Assembly: GCF_000426825.1 (NCBI RefSeq)
Contig: NZ_AUGC01000001.1
Span: 62,001-126,000, forward strand
Origin: Thermonema rossianum DSM 10300
GTDB taxonomy: Bacteria > Bacteroidota > Bacteroidia > Cytophagales > Thermonemataceae
DNA: 64,000 bases
Reading direction: 5' to 3'
Of the stretch, positions 50,682-59,030 are shown in pieces. The translations under genes were made by a program, and so were the position numbers. Under the pieces are notes generated by a model, which was not told the origin of the DNA, searched no databases, and saw only the letters and a program-made list of their open reading frames with translations. Numbering within the stretch: the stretch's first letter is position 1; each line of letters begins with the position of its first letter.

Positions 50682-51884
50682 ATGAAACGACTCAGCAAAA
50701 TGATCTTGCTGTGCACCACCGCTTTGTGTCTGTGGGTGCCGGCACATGCCCAAGATACCATCCGGGTAGAGGTGGAAGACCATACTACCGTGATAGTAGC
50801 CACCAAAGACAAGCAGGCGTTGAAACAACTGAAGTATATCGACTTCAACAACCTGATTGAACAAGTAATAAAGGAAGTAGGTGCGGACTTGCCCCCTGAC
50901 ACCGCCGTTACTTACAACTATGAACTGGTCAATGCCGGCGACAAGAGTGTGCTGGTGCGCGTAGATGATGAACAAGAGCAACAAGAAAAAGAGTATGTGC
51001 AGCTTACAATTCGCAATAACAAGCGTGGCAAAACCATTTTGAACCTGCGTATTCCGGCCGACAGCGAAGACCTGAAAGATTGGGAGGAAGTGGAAGCAGA
51101 CGTAGAAGAACTCGAAGCCATTCTGGGCGATAAGTTTTCCATCCGTATAGAACACAGTCAGGCTGACATGGATGACATGGCAGAGGAAGAAGACGATGAT
51201 GAAGGAGAGGTAGAGGTAGATGCATGGTTGGGCGGCGAAGGTATTACTTTTTACCAAACACCTTGGAACACGATCGCTTATTTCGATTTTGGGATAAACA
51301 ACTATCTGCAAGATGGCAACTTCCCGAACGACCAAAACGCACCTTATGCCGTGCGTCCTTTGAACTCTACTTATGTAGGCATAGGCATTACGGCACGCCG
51401 CCACTTGGTGACCGGCAAAAACGGTAGCTACCTGGCTGTTGATTTCGGGCTTTTGTGGGATTGGTACAATTTCAAATACAAGCCGTCCTATTATTTGCGC
51501 GCCACCGATACCGGCGTAAGCTGGGGTGACTATAAGGCAGATTTTGGAGAAGACCTAAAGAAAAACAAACTGGTGGTTTCTTATCTGAACGTGCCGGTGC
51601 GTTTGGTATATCGTGGCATGAATGCCAACGGCAACCGTACGCTCAATTTGGGTATTGGCGGCTATGTGGGATACCGGGTCAATGCCTGGACCAAAGTGCA
51701 GCCTGTGGGCGGTTCCAAAACCAAAGAAAAAGGCGACTTTTATTTGAACAGCCTGCGCTACGGCGTGGAAGGACAGATAGGCTTCGGCAGTCTTTTGCTC
51801 TTTGTAAAATATGATCTGAATACACTTTTCGACGAATCGCAAAACATCAACCTGCAGCCCATCTCTTTTGGTATCCGGCTCTAA
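50682..51884 (+). CDS. Outer-membrane beta-barrel protein of the sigma-2 operon
   Basis: A 400-residue exported protein with signal peptide (cleavage near AHAQD, about residue 23). A periplasmic part (24-185) is followed by a very acidic patch (EEEDDDEGEVEVDA, about 167-180) and then a beta-barrel-like C-terminal half with aromatic strand ends (YVGIGITARRHL, YLAVDFGLLWDWYNF). The C-terminus is PISFGIRL. It resembles outer-membrane beta-barrel domain proteins of Bacteroidota. Given its place after a sigma/anti-sigma pair, it could be sensor or target; I cannot decide. It is followed by a hairpin terminator. Confidence 0.75.
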   Translation: MKRLSKMILLCTTALCLWVPAHAQDTIRVEVEDHTTVIVATKDKQALKQLKYIDFNNLIEQVIKEVGADLPPDTAVTYNYELVNAGDKSVLVRVDDEQEQQEKEYVQLTIRNNKRGKTILNLRIPADSEDLKDWEEVEADVEELEAILGDKFSIRIEHSQADMDDMAEEEDDDEGEVEVDAWLGGEGITFYQTPWNTIAYFDFGINNYLQDGNFPNDQNAPYAVRPLNSTYVGIGITARRHLVTGKNGSYLAVDFGLLWDWYNFKYKPSYYLRATDTGVSWGDYKADFGEDLKKNKLVVSYLNVPVRLVYRGMNANGNRTLNLGIGGYVGYRVNAWTKVQPVGGSKTKEKGDFYLNSLRYGVEGQIGFGSLLLFVKYDLNTLFDESQNINLQPISFGIRL

Positions 51885-51932
51885 GCCGCACCTACGGTTT
51901 CTCTATACAACCAAAGACTTGTGTACCGCTAC

Positions 51933-51970
51933 AAGGAAGTGCCCTTCGGTGGAGGGCAGCTTCCTTTTTT
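51933..51970 (+). terminator. Intrinsic terminator of the sigma-2 operon
   Basis: The arms GGAAGTGCCC and GGGCAGCTTCC pair over about 10 bp with one bulge around a TTCGGTGGA loop, followed by six T, 49 bp after the barrel gene stop. Confidence 0.82.
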
Positions 51971-52112
51971 CTATAGCCGGCAAAGCAAGCAAAGCATGCA
52001 ATAAGTCCGGCAGGGGCGCGTTGCTTTCAAAGCAATGTCCGGACTACATCTTTTTTTTAACTTTATGTGCTAACATTGCAGCGCTTCTTTTTACTAAATA
52101 CCTGAAATCGAA

Positions 52113-52691
52113 ATGGCTATTAGTGACCGGCAACTATTGGAGGCAGTCAAAACAGGGAACCAACAAGTGGTGGAACGCTACTACTTAGACGTACATGCTG
52201 AATTTATTCATTGGTGTTACAAACAATTTGCTCTGGACCGGGAACAAGCGCTGGATGCATTTCAGGATGCATTCGTGATTTTCTATGAGAAGCTATGCCG
52301 CGGCACCATGCCGGATATCAAAAGCTCGCTGAAAACTTATCTGTTTGCCATTGGTAAGCATTTAATATACAGAAGGTTTCAAAAAGCAGACATCCGGCAG
52401 CGCAACCAGGAGCAAATGGCTTATTTGAGCGAAGACCGTTTTGCACCGGCTTTTCTCGAAGAGGAAGAGCAGGCGCAAATGGAGCAAATAGCGCTGGAAG
52501 CTGCCCGGAATATGAAAGAGCCCTGCCGGAGTATCTTGCAGTGGTTTTATTTCGACAGACTGTCTTTGACAGTTATTGCCCAAAAGCTGGGCTACAAAAA
52601 TGATAATGTGATGAAAAACAAAAAGGCACGTTGTTTGCAAAAACTTAGAAAAACCGTAGAAAAGCGTTTGAAAAACTATTCTGTGGATTAA
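52113..52691 (+). CDS. ECF-type RNA polymerase sigma factor 3
   Basis: A 192-residue divergent ECF sigma factor starting MAISDRQLLEAVKTGNQ. Region 2 is about 20-95 (DREQALDAFQDAFVIFYEKL, LKTYLFAIGKHLIYRRFQ). Region 4 is about 128-185 (CRSILQWFYFDRLSLTVIAQKLGYKNDNVMKNKKARCLQKLRK). The HTH NDNVMKNKKARCLQKLR pattern is typical of the sigma-70 subgroup common in Bacteroidota. The next gene begins 18 bp later and encodes a TM protein likely to be its regulator. Confidence 0.9.
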   Translation: MAISDRQLLEAVKTGNQQVVERYYLDVHAEFIHWCYKQFALDREQALDAFQDAFVIFYEKLCRGTMPDIKSSLKTYLFAIGKHLIYRRFQKADIRQRNQEQMAYLSEDRFAPAFLEEEEQAQMEQIALEAARNMKEPCRSILQWFYFDRLSLTVIAQKLGYKNDNVMKNKKARCLQKLRKTVEKRLKNYSVD

Positions 52692-52709
52692 AGAGGCGAA
52701 AAGGTTGGT

Positions 52710-53429
52710 ATGATGAATACAGCATTTGAAACACTGATAGAAAAGATGCACCGGGGCGAAGCAAGCCCCGAGGAGCAAATAGAGTTGGAAATGACCTTGC
52801 AAAAAGAGCCGGCTTTGCGGCGCGAGGCAGTTTTGCTATGGGGCGTGATGGAAGGGGCACGGCGTGCAGGAAGAGCCGGCATGAAGCAACGCCTAAAGAT
52901 GTTGCATCTGCATGAGCAACGCCGCAGCCGTTTGCAAAAACGCATGCGCTGGGGACTGGCCGTAGTGGTGGCTTTGTTTGTTTTTGCTTTGGGCTTTCAG
53001 TATTACTACACCCCTCATCGTTTATTTGAAGCACACTACAAACCACTGCCCACCCAAGGGCTGGCAGCACATGAAGTGCCTTTGTCGCCCGAACTGGAAG
53101 AAGCCTTGGAGGCTTATGAGCAAAAAGCATATGCCAAGGCAGTGAAAGAGTTCAAAGAGGCACGTGCGGCAGGTGCTTCGGCAGAGGCAACGCAGCTTTA
53201 CGAAGCCATCAGTTACATAGAAATGGGCAAACCCAAAGAAGCGAAAGAGATATTGCTTGCTTTCCGTTCGGAAAACAGCTACTACGCCGAAACAGCACGC
53301 TGGTACTTGGCTTTGGTTTTTTTGCGGGAGTACCGTCCACAAGCTGCCCGCCGTATCTTGGAAGAGCTTGCCAAGGGGCAATATTATGCACCGGTAGCCA
53401 AAGAGCTGTTGAAGACACTGTCGGAGTAA
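52710..53429 (+). CDS. Single-TM TPR protein, probable anti-sigma partner of sigma factor 3
   Basis: A 239-residue protein. The N-terminal cytoplasmic domain (1-80: FETLIEKMHRGEASPEEQIELEMTLQKEPALRREAVL) resembles zinc-less anti-sigma domains. A basic stretch (EQRRSRLQKRMR) precedes one TM helix (about 82-99). The periplasmic part (105-239) has TPR-like repeats (ALEAYEQKAYAKAVKEFKEA, AISYIEMGKPKEAKEILLAFR, WYLALVFLREYRPQAARRILEELAKG). It probably tethers sigma factor 3 and senses through the TPR domain. The placement 18 bp after the sigma gene supports this; direct evidence is absent. Confidence 0.75.
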   Translation: MMNTAFETLIEKMHRGEASPEEQIELEMTLQKEPALRREAVLLWGVMEGARRAGRAGMKQRLKMLHLHEQRRSRLQKRMRWGLAVVVALFVFALGFQYYYTPHRLFEAHYKPLPTQGLAAHEVPLSPELEEALEAYEQKAYAKAVKEFKEARAAGASAEATQLYEAISYIEMGKPKEAKEILLAFRSENSYYAETARWYLALVFLREYRPQAARRILEELAKGQYYAPVAKELLKTLSE

Positions 53430-53449
53430 GGCAGAAGAGGCACACCCCT

Positions 53450-53947
53450 TCAACTCTTTTTTACTTTGGGGTCGGTATGTAAAACACTTTTATTGCGGCG
53501 GCGTGCCTTTTCCCATCCGTTATAGCCGTAATGTTTTTCGAAAGTGTCTGTAATGACTTGAAGAACATCCAATAACTTATTTACTTCGGTTTCATAATCA
53601 CCGGGCTTGAAGACGCGTTGACCGTGTACAAGCTTATTTCTTTTTTCACCGGCTTCATTAATGGTTTTGACTGCCTCGTCCCCGAGTATGTCTTTTAATT
53701 TCCGGTGTTGAGGGTCATATATTTCCCATGCTTCTTGAATGCCATTGAGCCCACTTGCTCGTCTTATAAGCTTATCGGCAATTGTGCTCTTAAAGCCGGC
53801 TGAAATGATGAGCTGCCGGAGGGTTCTGCGTAAAACTCTTTCTATTACAGCAACTGAGGCTATGAACGCTTCAGCGTGAAAATCGCCTTCCATAAGGCGG
53901 TGAATATGTTTTTTGATTTCCTCTTGTGTTAAACGGATGGGATACAT
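53450..53947 (-). CDS. HEPN-domain protein (possible RNase or abortive-infection factor)
   Basis: A 165-residue all-helical protein starting MYPIRLTQEEIKKHIHR; a GTG-started longer form is possible. The central DEAVKTINEAGEKRNKLVHGQR contains R-N-x3-H (Arg103, Asn104, His108), the R-x4-6-H catalytic motif of HEPN RNases. The N-terminal helices (FIASVAVIERVLRRTLRQLI) fit the HEPN helical bundle. Known HEPN proteins are toxins, CRISPR or anti-phage RNases, or nucleotidyltransferase partners. No MNT antitoxin or other defence gene is adjacent; it lies alone between the TPR/anti-sigma gene and the AI-2E transporter. It looks somewhat more A/T-rich than its neighbours. Confidence 0.7.
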   Translation of the reverse strand: MYPIRLTQEEIKKHIHRLMEGDFHAEAFIASVAVIERVLRRTLRQLIISAGFKSTIADKLIRRASGLNGIQEAWEIYDPQHRKLKDILGDEAVKTINEAGEKRNKLVHGQRVFKPGDYETEVNKLLDVLQVITDTFEKHYGYNGWEKARRRNKSVLHTDPKVKKS

Positions 53948-54032
53948 AGGTGGGTGGTTTCTTTCAAAGAAAAAGAATAACTTGTAAGCAAAGGCGCAGT
54001 CTTGTGATTGTTTCACTTAAAAGAAAACCTCC

Positions 54033-55106
54033 ATGCCACAAAGAAACCACTTACAGAAAGCAGCCTCGGGCTTGATAGTACTCCTGGCAAGCGGTTACTT
54101 GCTGCATATTGCCGCTTCCTTTTTTATAGATTTGGCCACTTCGTTTTTGCTTGCCCTTTTGCTGAATCCTTTGGTGGGGTGGCTGCAAAAGAAGACGCGT
54201 ATGCCTGCCATGCTTGCTATTTTTCTGGCTTTGTTGCTGGTAGGGGGCATCCTGTTGTCATTGTTGTTTGTCATTGCATTGCAGTTGAAAGACTTTTCCA
54301 CCAATTGGCAGGAGGTAAGTGCCCGCTTTACATCATGGATAGCACATCTTCGCGACTATATAGAGGCGCGTTGGGGTATTGGGCAGGCAGAACAAGAGCG
54401 CTATTTGCAAGTGTTGGTAAATAACCCCGAGAAAAACCTGTCTATTTTAAACCGGCTGGCCAGCAGTGGCGGGCAGTTCTTTGGAGGCTTGCTTGCTTCG
54501 CTTTCCCTGATACCTATTTACACTTTTTTTATGCTTTACTACAAAGAGCGCCTGCGCCGCTTTTTGTTCACCGTGACGGCACCCGCCTTCCGTGGCAATT
54601 TGAAACGCGTATTGCGCAAGCTGCAGCATGTGATTTTTCGCTACATACTGGGAATGCTGCTTGTGTTCTTGGTAGTGGCAGCCTTAGATACGGGAGTTTT
54701 ACTGGCTTTCAGCATGGAGAATGCCTTGCTGTTGGGCGTACTGGCCGGCCTGCTCAACTTTATACCTTATATCGGTACCGCTCTGGGCGGCTTGATTCCC
54801 ATGATAATCGCACTCATTACCAAAGATAGTCTTTGGTATCCGCTGGGCATAGGGCTTTGTTTTTGGGGAGTGCAGCTGCTGGAAAACAACGTGATAACCC
54901 CCTTGGTAGTAGGTGATCAGGTCAGCTTGAATGCCTTCACTATCATTTTGGTATTGGTCATTGGCGGCATGTTATGGGGCGCAGCCGGTATGGTATTGGC
55001 CATTCCCTACGCTGCCATCGTGAAGTGCATACTGGAGGAAATACCCTCGGGACGCCCCGTGGCGTTGCTCATTGGCGATGAGCCTTTGAGCGCTTTTGAT
55101 AAATAG
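54033..55106 (+). CDS. AI-2E family transporter (PerM/TqsA superfamily)
   Basis: A 357-residue inner-membrane protein with seven to eight predicted helices. Family landmarks are LALLLNPLVGWLQKK near the start, FFMLYYKERLR in the middle, and the C-terminal half with NFIPYIGTALGGLIPMIIAL and LVVGDQVSLNAFTIILVLVIGGMLWGAAGMVLAIPYAAIVK. Members export or permeate autoinducer-2, Na+/H+ or unknown substrates, so the substrate here is open. Its last 38 bp overlap the 3' end of the converging endonuclease/phosphatase gene. Confidence 0.92.
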   Translation: MPQRNHLQKAASGLIVLLASGYLLHIAASFFIDLATSFLLALLLNPLVGWLQKKTRMPAMLAIFLALLLVGGILLSLLFVIALQLKDFSTNWQEVSARFTSWIAHLRDYIEARWGIGQAEQERYLQVLVNNPEKNLSILNRLASSGGQFFGGLLASLSLIPIYTFFMLYYKERLRRFLFTVTAPAFRGNLKRVLRKLQHVIFRYILGMLLVFLVVAALDTGVLLAFSMENALLLGVLAGLLNFIPYIGTALGGLIPMIIALITKDSLWYPLGIGLCFWGVQLLENNVITPLVVGDQVSLNAFTIILVLVIGGMLWGAAGMVLAIPYAAIVKCILEEIPSGRPVALLIGDEPLSAFDK

Positions 55107-56187
55107 TTACCAACGGATAGTGGTCGGAGTAGGGCACATGACGTAATACATGGCACCCCAATACTTGCCAAAAGGTATCGTCAAAGAATTGGTGGTCTAT
55201 GCGCAACAGCAAAGGCGGGTTGGAGTAGGTAAATCCAAAGCCGGTGCCTGCTTCTTCAAAGGCATTGGACAAATGCTTTTTGAATGTGTGGTAGGTGTAG
55301 GAGTGAGGAACGGCGTTGAAGTCCCCACATACGATGACCGGATAAGGGGAGCGCTTGATATGCTCGAGCAGGCGCGCCTGCTCATGGGTGCGCCGTATAA
55401 ACCCTTCTTTAAGCTTGCGTAATACATTCACCCAGTGGGCAGCTTTGGAGGAAGACGGCGTATGCCCGTTGATGTCTATGCTCATGGAAGCCAAATGCAC
55501 ATTGTAAATGCGCACAGTGTCTTTTTCATGTACGATGTCAATAAAAATTGCCCGGTTGGAACGGCGGTACCCCAATTCTAAATAGCCGCTGTGCACTATA
55601 GGGTAAACAGAAAAAATGCCCATGCCGAAGTAGCCTACTTTATAAGGATTGTTGGAGGGCAGTGGTGCCAAGTAGTAGTTATACTTGCCTTTTTGCGCTA
55701 TTTTGGCTACCGTGTTGAATACCTTCGAACTGTCTTCATTATAAATTTCTTGCAAACACTTGATTTGTGCGGGGTGCTCACTTACCCACTGTATCATTTG
55801 GCGCGAAATCAGGCTGTCTTCTGCTTGCAGGTGCTCATACACATTGAATACACGCACGTTGTAGCTCATGATGCTGAGCATGTTGCCGGTTGTTTTGCCC
55901 TGTGAAGGGGCATAGCTGTTCCAGTTGAGCTGAAAGACGCCATCGAGTGTGGGCGTGGCTGCCAGCATCCATAAAACCGATAACCATGCATATAAGCGCC
56001 GGCGGGGCATCCAGAACAACAGCCACAGCAAAAACGAAAGCGCTACAAGCGGAATGGATAAACTCAAAAAGCCTGCCCACCACCATCCTTCGCCGGGCGG
56101 AATCCACAGCGAAGCATAGCACAGCAGAGCAAAGCATCCATAAAGCAGGAAAATCCAAGAGACAAAGCTATAACGGGCTTGTTTCAT
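55069..56187 (-). CDS. Membrane-anchored endonuclease/exonuclease/phosphatase family protein
   Basis: A 372-residue protein with three N-terminal transmembrane helices (about 8-28, 38-60, 66-83) followed by an extracytoplasmic EEP (DNase I-like) domain. Active-site landmarks are MSYNVRVF, CLQEIY (metal-binding Glu), NVHLASM, CGDFNAVP (Asp-x-Asn) and SDHYPL (Asp-His). All are intact, so it should be an active phosphodiesterase or phosphatase outside the cytoplasm. The substrate is unknown. It is the last gene of a four-gene minus-strand operon (9-bp gap from DUF4153) and overlaps the AI-2E gene tail-to-tail by 38 bp. Confidence 0.85.
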   Translation of the reverse strand: MKQARYSFVSWIFLLYGCFALLCYASLWIPPGEGWWWAGFLSLSIPLVALSFLLWLLFWMPRRRLYAWLSVLWMLAATPTLDGVFQLNWNSYAPSQGKTTGNMLSIMSYNVRVFNVYEHLQAEDSLISRQMIQWVSEHPAQIKCLQEIYNEDSSKVFNTVAKIAQKGKYNYYLAPLPSNNPYKVGYFGMGIFSVYPIVHSGYLELGYRRSNRAIFIDIVHEKDTVRIYNVHLASMSIDINGHTPSSSKAAHWVNVLRKLKEGFIRRTHEQARLLEHIKRSPYPVIVCGDFNAVPHSYTYHTFKKHLSNAFEEAGTGFGFTYSNPPLLLRIDHQFFDDTFWQVLGCHVLRHVPYSDHYPLVTIYQKRSKAHRQ

Positions 56188-56196
56188 ACCATAAAC

Positions 56197-58077
56197 TTAA
56201 TCAATGAAGCGAAGTAACAGCCGTCCATGCATTTCTATGATGCGTGGCGGGCTATCCGGGTAATACTCTACATACAAACTTTGCAACAGAAGCTTCGCTT
56301 GGTAGTGTGCCCCTTCTTGAATCAGCGAAAACTCGGTAGGTGCGAGTTCCAGGGAGGTGGTCCATGTGGCATCTTGGCCTTTAGCCCTTGACTCTACGGA
56401 AGCCAGCAGGGGGTTTAGGTCTATGATAATAGCCTCCCGGGTGGCATCGCTGCTTTGAAGGATGAGCCTGTTGTGTGGAGCTTGTGGAAAATTAAGATAA
56501 AAAAGAGGGCGACCCGGTAGTGCAACAGTTTGTGCCGGGGCACTGGGGCAGTCACTACAAACTACCAACAGCAGGAAATCGTAGCCCTGCACCGGAATCA
56601 CCGCTTCAGAAGGGCAGTAAACCTCTACCCGCCGGGCTTGGCTGAGGTGAATCGGAATATCTTGTTTGATTTGCAGTGCATTGAGCAGTACATTAGCCCG
56701 GTAGCTTTCGCTTTTGTCGGCAGTAAAGAGGGTGTCCATGGCACGAGGCAACAAGGGCATGAGGTAGTCCAGCTTTTGGCGCTTTTCGTAAAAACGAATA
56801 ATAGAGATAACACGCTCTTGGGTGTCAGGTTGCCATTGAAAGTCGGTATTGAAGCGAATGAGTCCGTCGGCCCCCAATACATTGTGCTGCTTGAGCAGGC
56901 GAATGAGTTCACTTTGCTGACTTTTGAGAGAAACAGAAAAGAGGTTCCACGGACTGACCAAAGCAAACAGAAACAGAACAAACAGGGTAAAAGGCAGAAA
57001 GGAAAGCAGTTTTTTCTTGCTAAACACAAAGTAAAGACTCATCAACCATAACCATGCATTCAAAATGACGATAAAATAACGTGCTTCGGTCCAGCCATAT
57101 TCATCAATACGTACTGCGATGCCCACGGCATTTAAAGCCAGGAGGGGGAGCAGGAGTGGAAAGAAAAAGCGGATAAGGAAGTACATCCACCGGTTGGTAA
57201 GGCGTTGCTGAATGGGATAAGTCATCAGCAGGGCGGTAATTCCCAAAGCCGCATAGCTGAGCACCAAGTAGGAAAGCCACCCCTTGGGCAGTGACCACAC
57301 CACCAATATTTTTACAAGGTAGGCGTAAAGAATAAGCGTATAGAGCAGCAACAAGGGGAATAAAACAAAGGCTACCAACTGCAAAAATTGCTGCGGGTAG
57401 TGGATGTCTTGCTCCAGGTCTTCTATATTTTCCGGCACGCCCGCCATGAAATAGGTGTTGGCAATGAGTCCATAAATTAAAATGGCTGCAATGGCATAGG
57501 TGCGTTCTGAAACGTAGAGGTTGAACAGTTCTTTAAGTGAAAAGAAAGCCAAGAAGGTGCCTGCAAGCAAGATACCGGCATAAATGCCGCTCCATAGAGC
57601 CCGCTCAATCAAACGCCGGTTGAATTGCCAGAAAGCCGTATCGGTGTAGCGCGAGATGAAATTGACGAAACTAAGCAGCAGCACAGCCGCCCCGAGGCTA
57701 AGGGCAAACAGCCAGGCGTCCTGTATGTTCATATGGCCGGGCGAAAAGGTCAGATACAAGACAGACAGCACCAAAATACCTGCTCCGTCGGCAAGCAAGC
57801 GCTGTTTGGTATTGTATTGGCGCCGCTCTTTGAGCAAAGCCAGGCTCAAAAACAAGGGGAAGCCCACCAAGCAGCAGAGGACCAACTTAGTTAGGTGCCA
57901 CTCATCGGGCGGCGGTAGTGGTGCCGTAAGACGTATGGCGGCATAAACACCCACCACATTGTTCAACAGCACCATGGGAAAGCGAAAAATGGCACTTTCG
58001 AAAGCCCGGTAGAAGCTGACAAGCAGCTGCCAGCTACTTATATATTGCCATAAACTGCGCAGTTTATTCATCTTCAT
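56197..58077 (-). CDS. DUF4153 family polytopic membrane protein with C-terminal extracytoplasmic domain
   Basis: A 626-residue protein. The first 390 residues hold about ten transmembrane helices in the DUF4153 pattern, with LLLYTLILYAYLVKILVVWSLPKGWLSYLVLSYAALGI as the conserved core. The last about 230 residues are soluble, probably periplasmic, with beta-rich segments and a VVCSDCPS Cys pair. DUF4153 has no known function. The start overlaps the YihY stop by 14 bp, and the EEP gene follows after 9 bp, so the three membrane proteins are made together. Confidence 0.8.
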   Translation of the reverse strand: MKMNKLRSLWQYISSWQLLVSFYRAFESAIFRFPMVLLNNVVGVYAAIRLTAPLPPPDEWHLTKLVLCCLVGFPLFLSLALLKERRQYNTKQRLLADGAGILVLSVLYLTFSPGHMNIQDAWLFALSLGAAVLLLSFVNFISRYTDTAFWQFNRRLIERALWSGIYAGILLAGTFLAFFSLKELFNLYVSERTYAIAAILIYGLIANTYFMAGVPENIEDLEQDIHYPQQFLQLVAFVLFPLLLLYTLILYAYLVKILVVWSLPKGWLSYLVLSYAALGITALLMTYPIQQRLTNRWMYFLIRFFFPLLLPLLALNAVGIAVRIDEYGWTEARYFIVILNAWLWLMSLYFVFSKKKLLSFLPFTLFVLFLFALVSPWNLFSVSLKSQQSELIRLLKQHNVLGADGLIRFNTDFQWQPDTQERVISIIRFYEKRQKLDYLMPLLPRAMDTLFTADKSESYRANVLLNALQIKQDIPIHLSQARRVEVYCPSEAVIPVQGYDFLLLVVCSDCPSAPAQTVALPGRPLFYLNFPQAPHNRLILQSSDATREAIIIDLNPLLASVESRAKGQDATWTTSLELAPTEFSLIQEGAHYQAKLLLQSLYVEYYPDSPPRIIEMHGRLLLRFID

Positions 58078-59026
58078 CGTTTTGCTCGTTTCGGTAGGTT
58101 ACATGGGCTTCCAGTAATGCCGCATTGACTTCAAAGCCCAAAAGCAGCGTAAAAGCCAAGAGATACACCCACAACATCAGCACAATGAGTGTGCCTATAG
58201 AGCCATACAATTTGTTGTAAGTGTTAAAATATTCAAGATAGACGGAAAAGCCAACCGTAACCAAGATGATGCCCACGGCTGCCACCAAGCTGCCTACCGA
58301 GAAAAAGCGCCATTTCTCGCTGCTTGCCGGGGCAATGTAGTAAATAACCGAGGTGAACAGCCACAGCACAAAAAAGCTAAGTATGTATTTCGCCATATGC
58401 AGCAGGCTTGTGAGCCACCCTTGTTTTAGGATGCCCCATTCCACGAGCAGGTGCAGTGCAAAGCGCCCTACAATCAGTAAGGCGGTAGCCAGAAAAATCA
58501 TAAAAGCCGTGAGAAAAGTAAGCTGCAAAGCCACCCATTTGCGGCGCAAAAACGAGCGTTTTTCTGCCAGCCGGAACGAGCGGTTGAAGGCAGTCACCAG
58601 GGCATCCATGCCTTTTGAGGCAGCATAAACGGCAAAAAAGATACTCAATGAAAGCAGGTCGCCGCGTTGGCTTTGCAACAGGTCTTCCACGGTAGAGTAA
58701 ATGAAGGTATAAATTTCTGTGGGCAGCGTTTCGCGCAGGAACTCAAACACGGCGTCCCGGTCAATGGGCAAGTAGGGCAGGAGTGTAAGGCAAAAGAGAA
58801 TGAAGGGAAAGAGTGCAAGCAATAAGTCAAAAGCCACAGCCGAGGCACGTGTGGCAATTTGGTCTTTGCGTAGCTTATGGCTCAGCCGCTTGATGACCAA
58901 CAAGAGGGGGGCTGTGCGCTTGCGCCCGCCTACGTACAAGTGGCGGGCTTTCATGCGCGCCCAGCGGTAGTATAATTGCCTTTCAAGCCAGTGCCTTATT
59001 TCTTGATATAACTTCGATTTTGCCAT
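58064..59026 (-). CDS. YihY/virulence factor BrkB family membrane protein
   Basis: A 320-residue inner-membrane protein with six helices. The YihY core covers about 60-310: RASAVAFDLLLALFPFILF, FAVYAASKGMDALVTAFNRSF, TSVIYYIAP and YNKLYGSIGTLIVLMLWVYLLAFTLLLGFEVNA are family signatures. About 55 basic N-terminal cytoplasmic residues precede it. The family was once called RNase BN by mistake; its true role is unknown. It sits 4 bp after the NUDIX gene and overlaps DUF4153 by 14 bp. Confidence 0.92.
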   Translation of the reverse strand: MAKSKLYQEIRHWLERQLYYRWARMKARHLYVGGRKRTAPLLLVIKRLSHKLRKDQIATRASAVAFDLLLALFPFILFCLTLLPYLPIDRDAVFEFLRETLPTEIYTFIYSTVEDLLQSQRGDLLSLSIFFAVYAASKGMDALVTAFNRSFRLAEKRSFLRRKWVALQLTFLTAFMIFLATALLIVGRFALHLLVEWGILKQGWLTSLLHMAKYILSFFVLWLFTSVIYYIAPASSEKWRFFSVGSLVAAVGIILVTVGFSVYLEYFNTYNKLYGSIGTLIVLMLWVYLLAFTLLLGFEVNAALLEAHVTYRNEQNDEDE

Positions 59027-59030
59027 ATGC

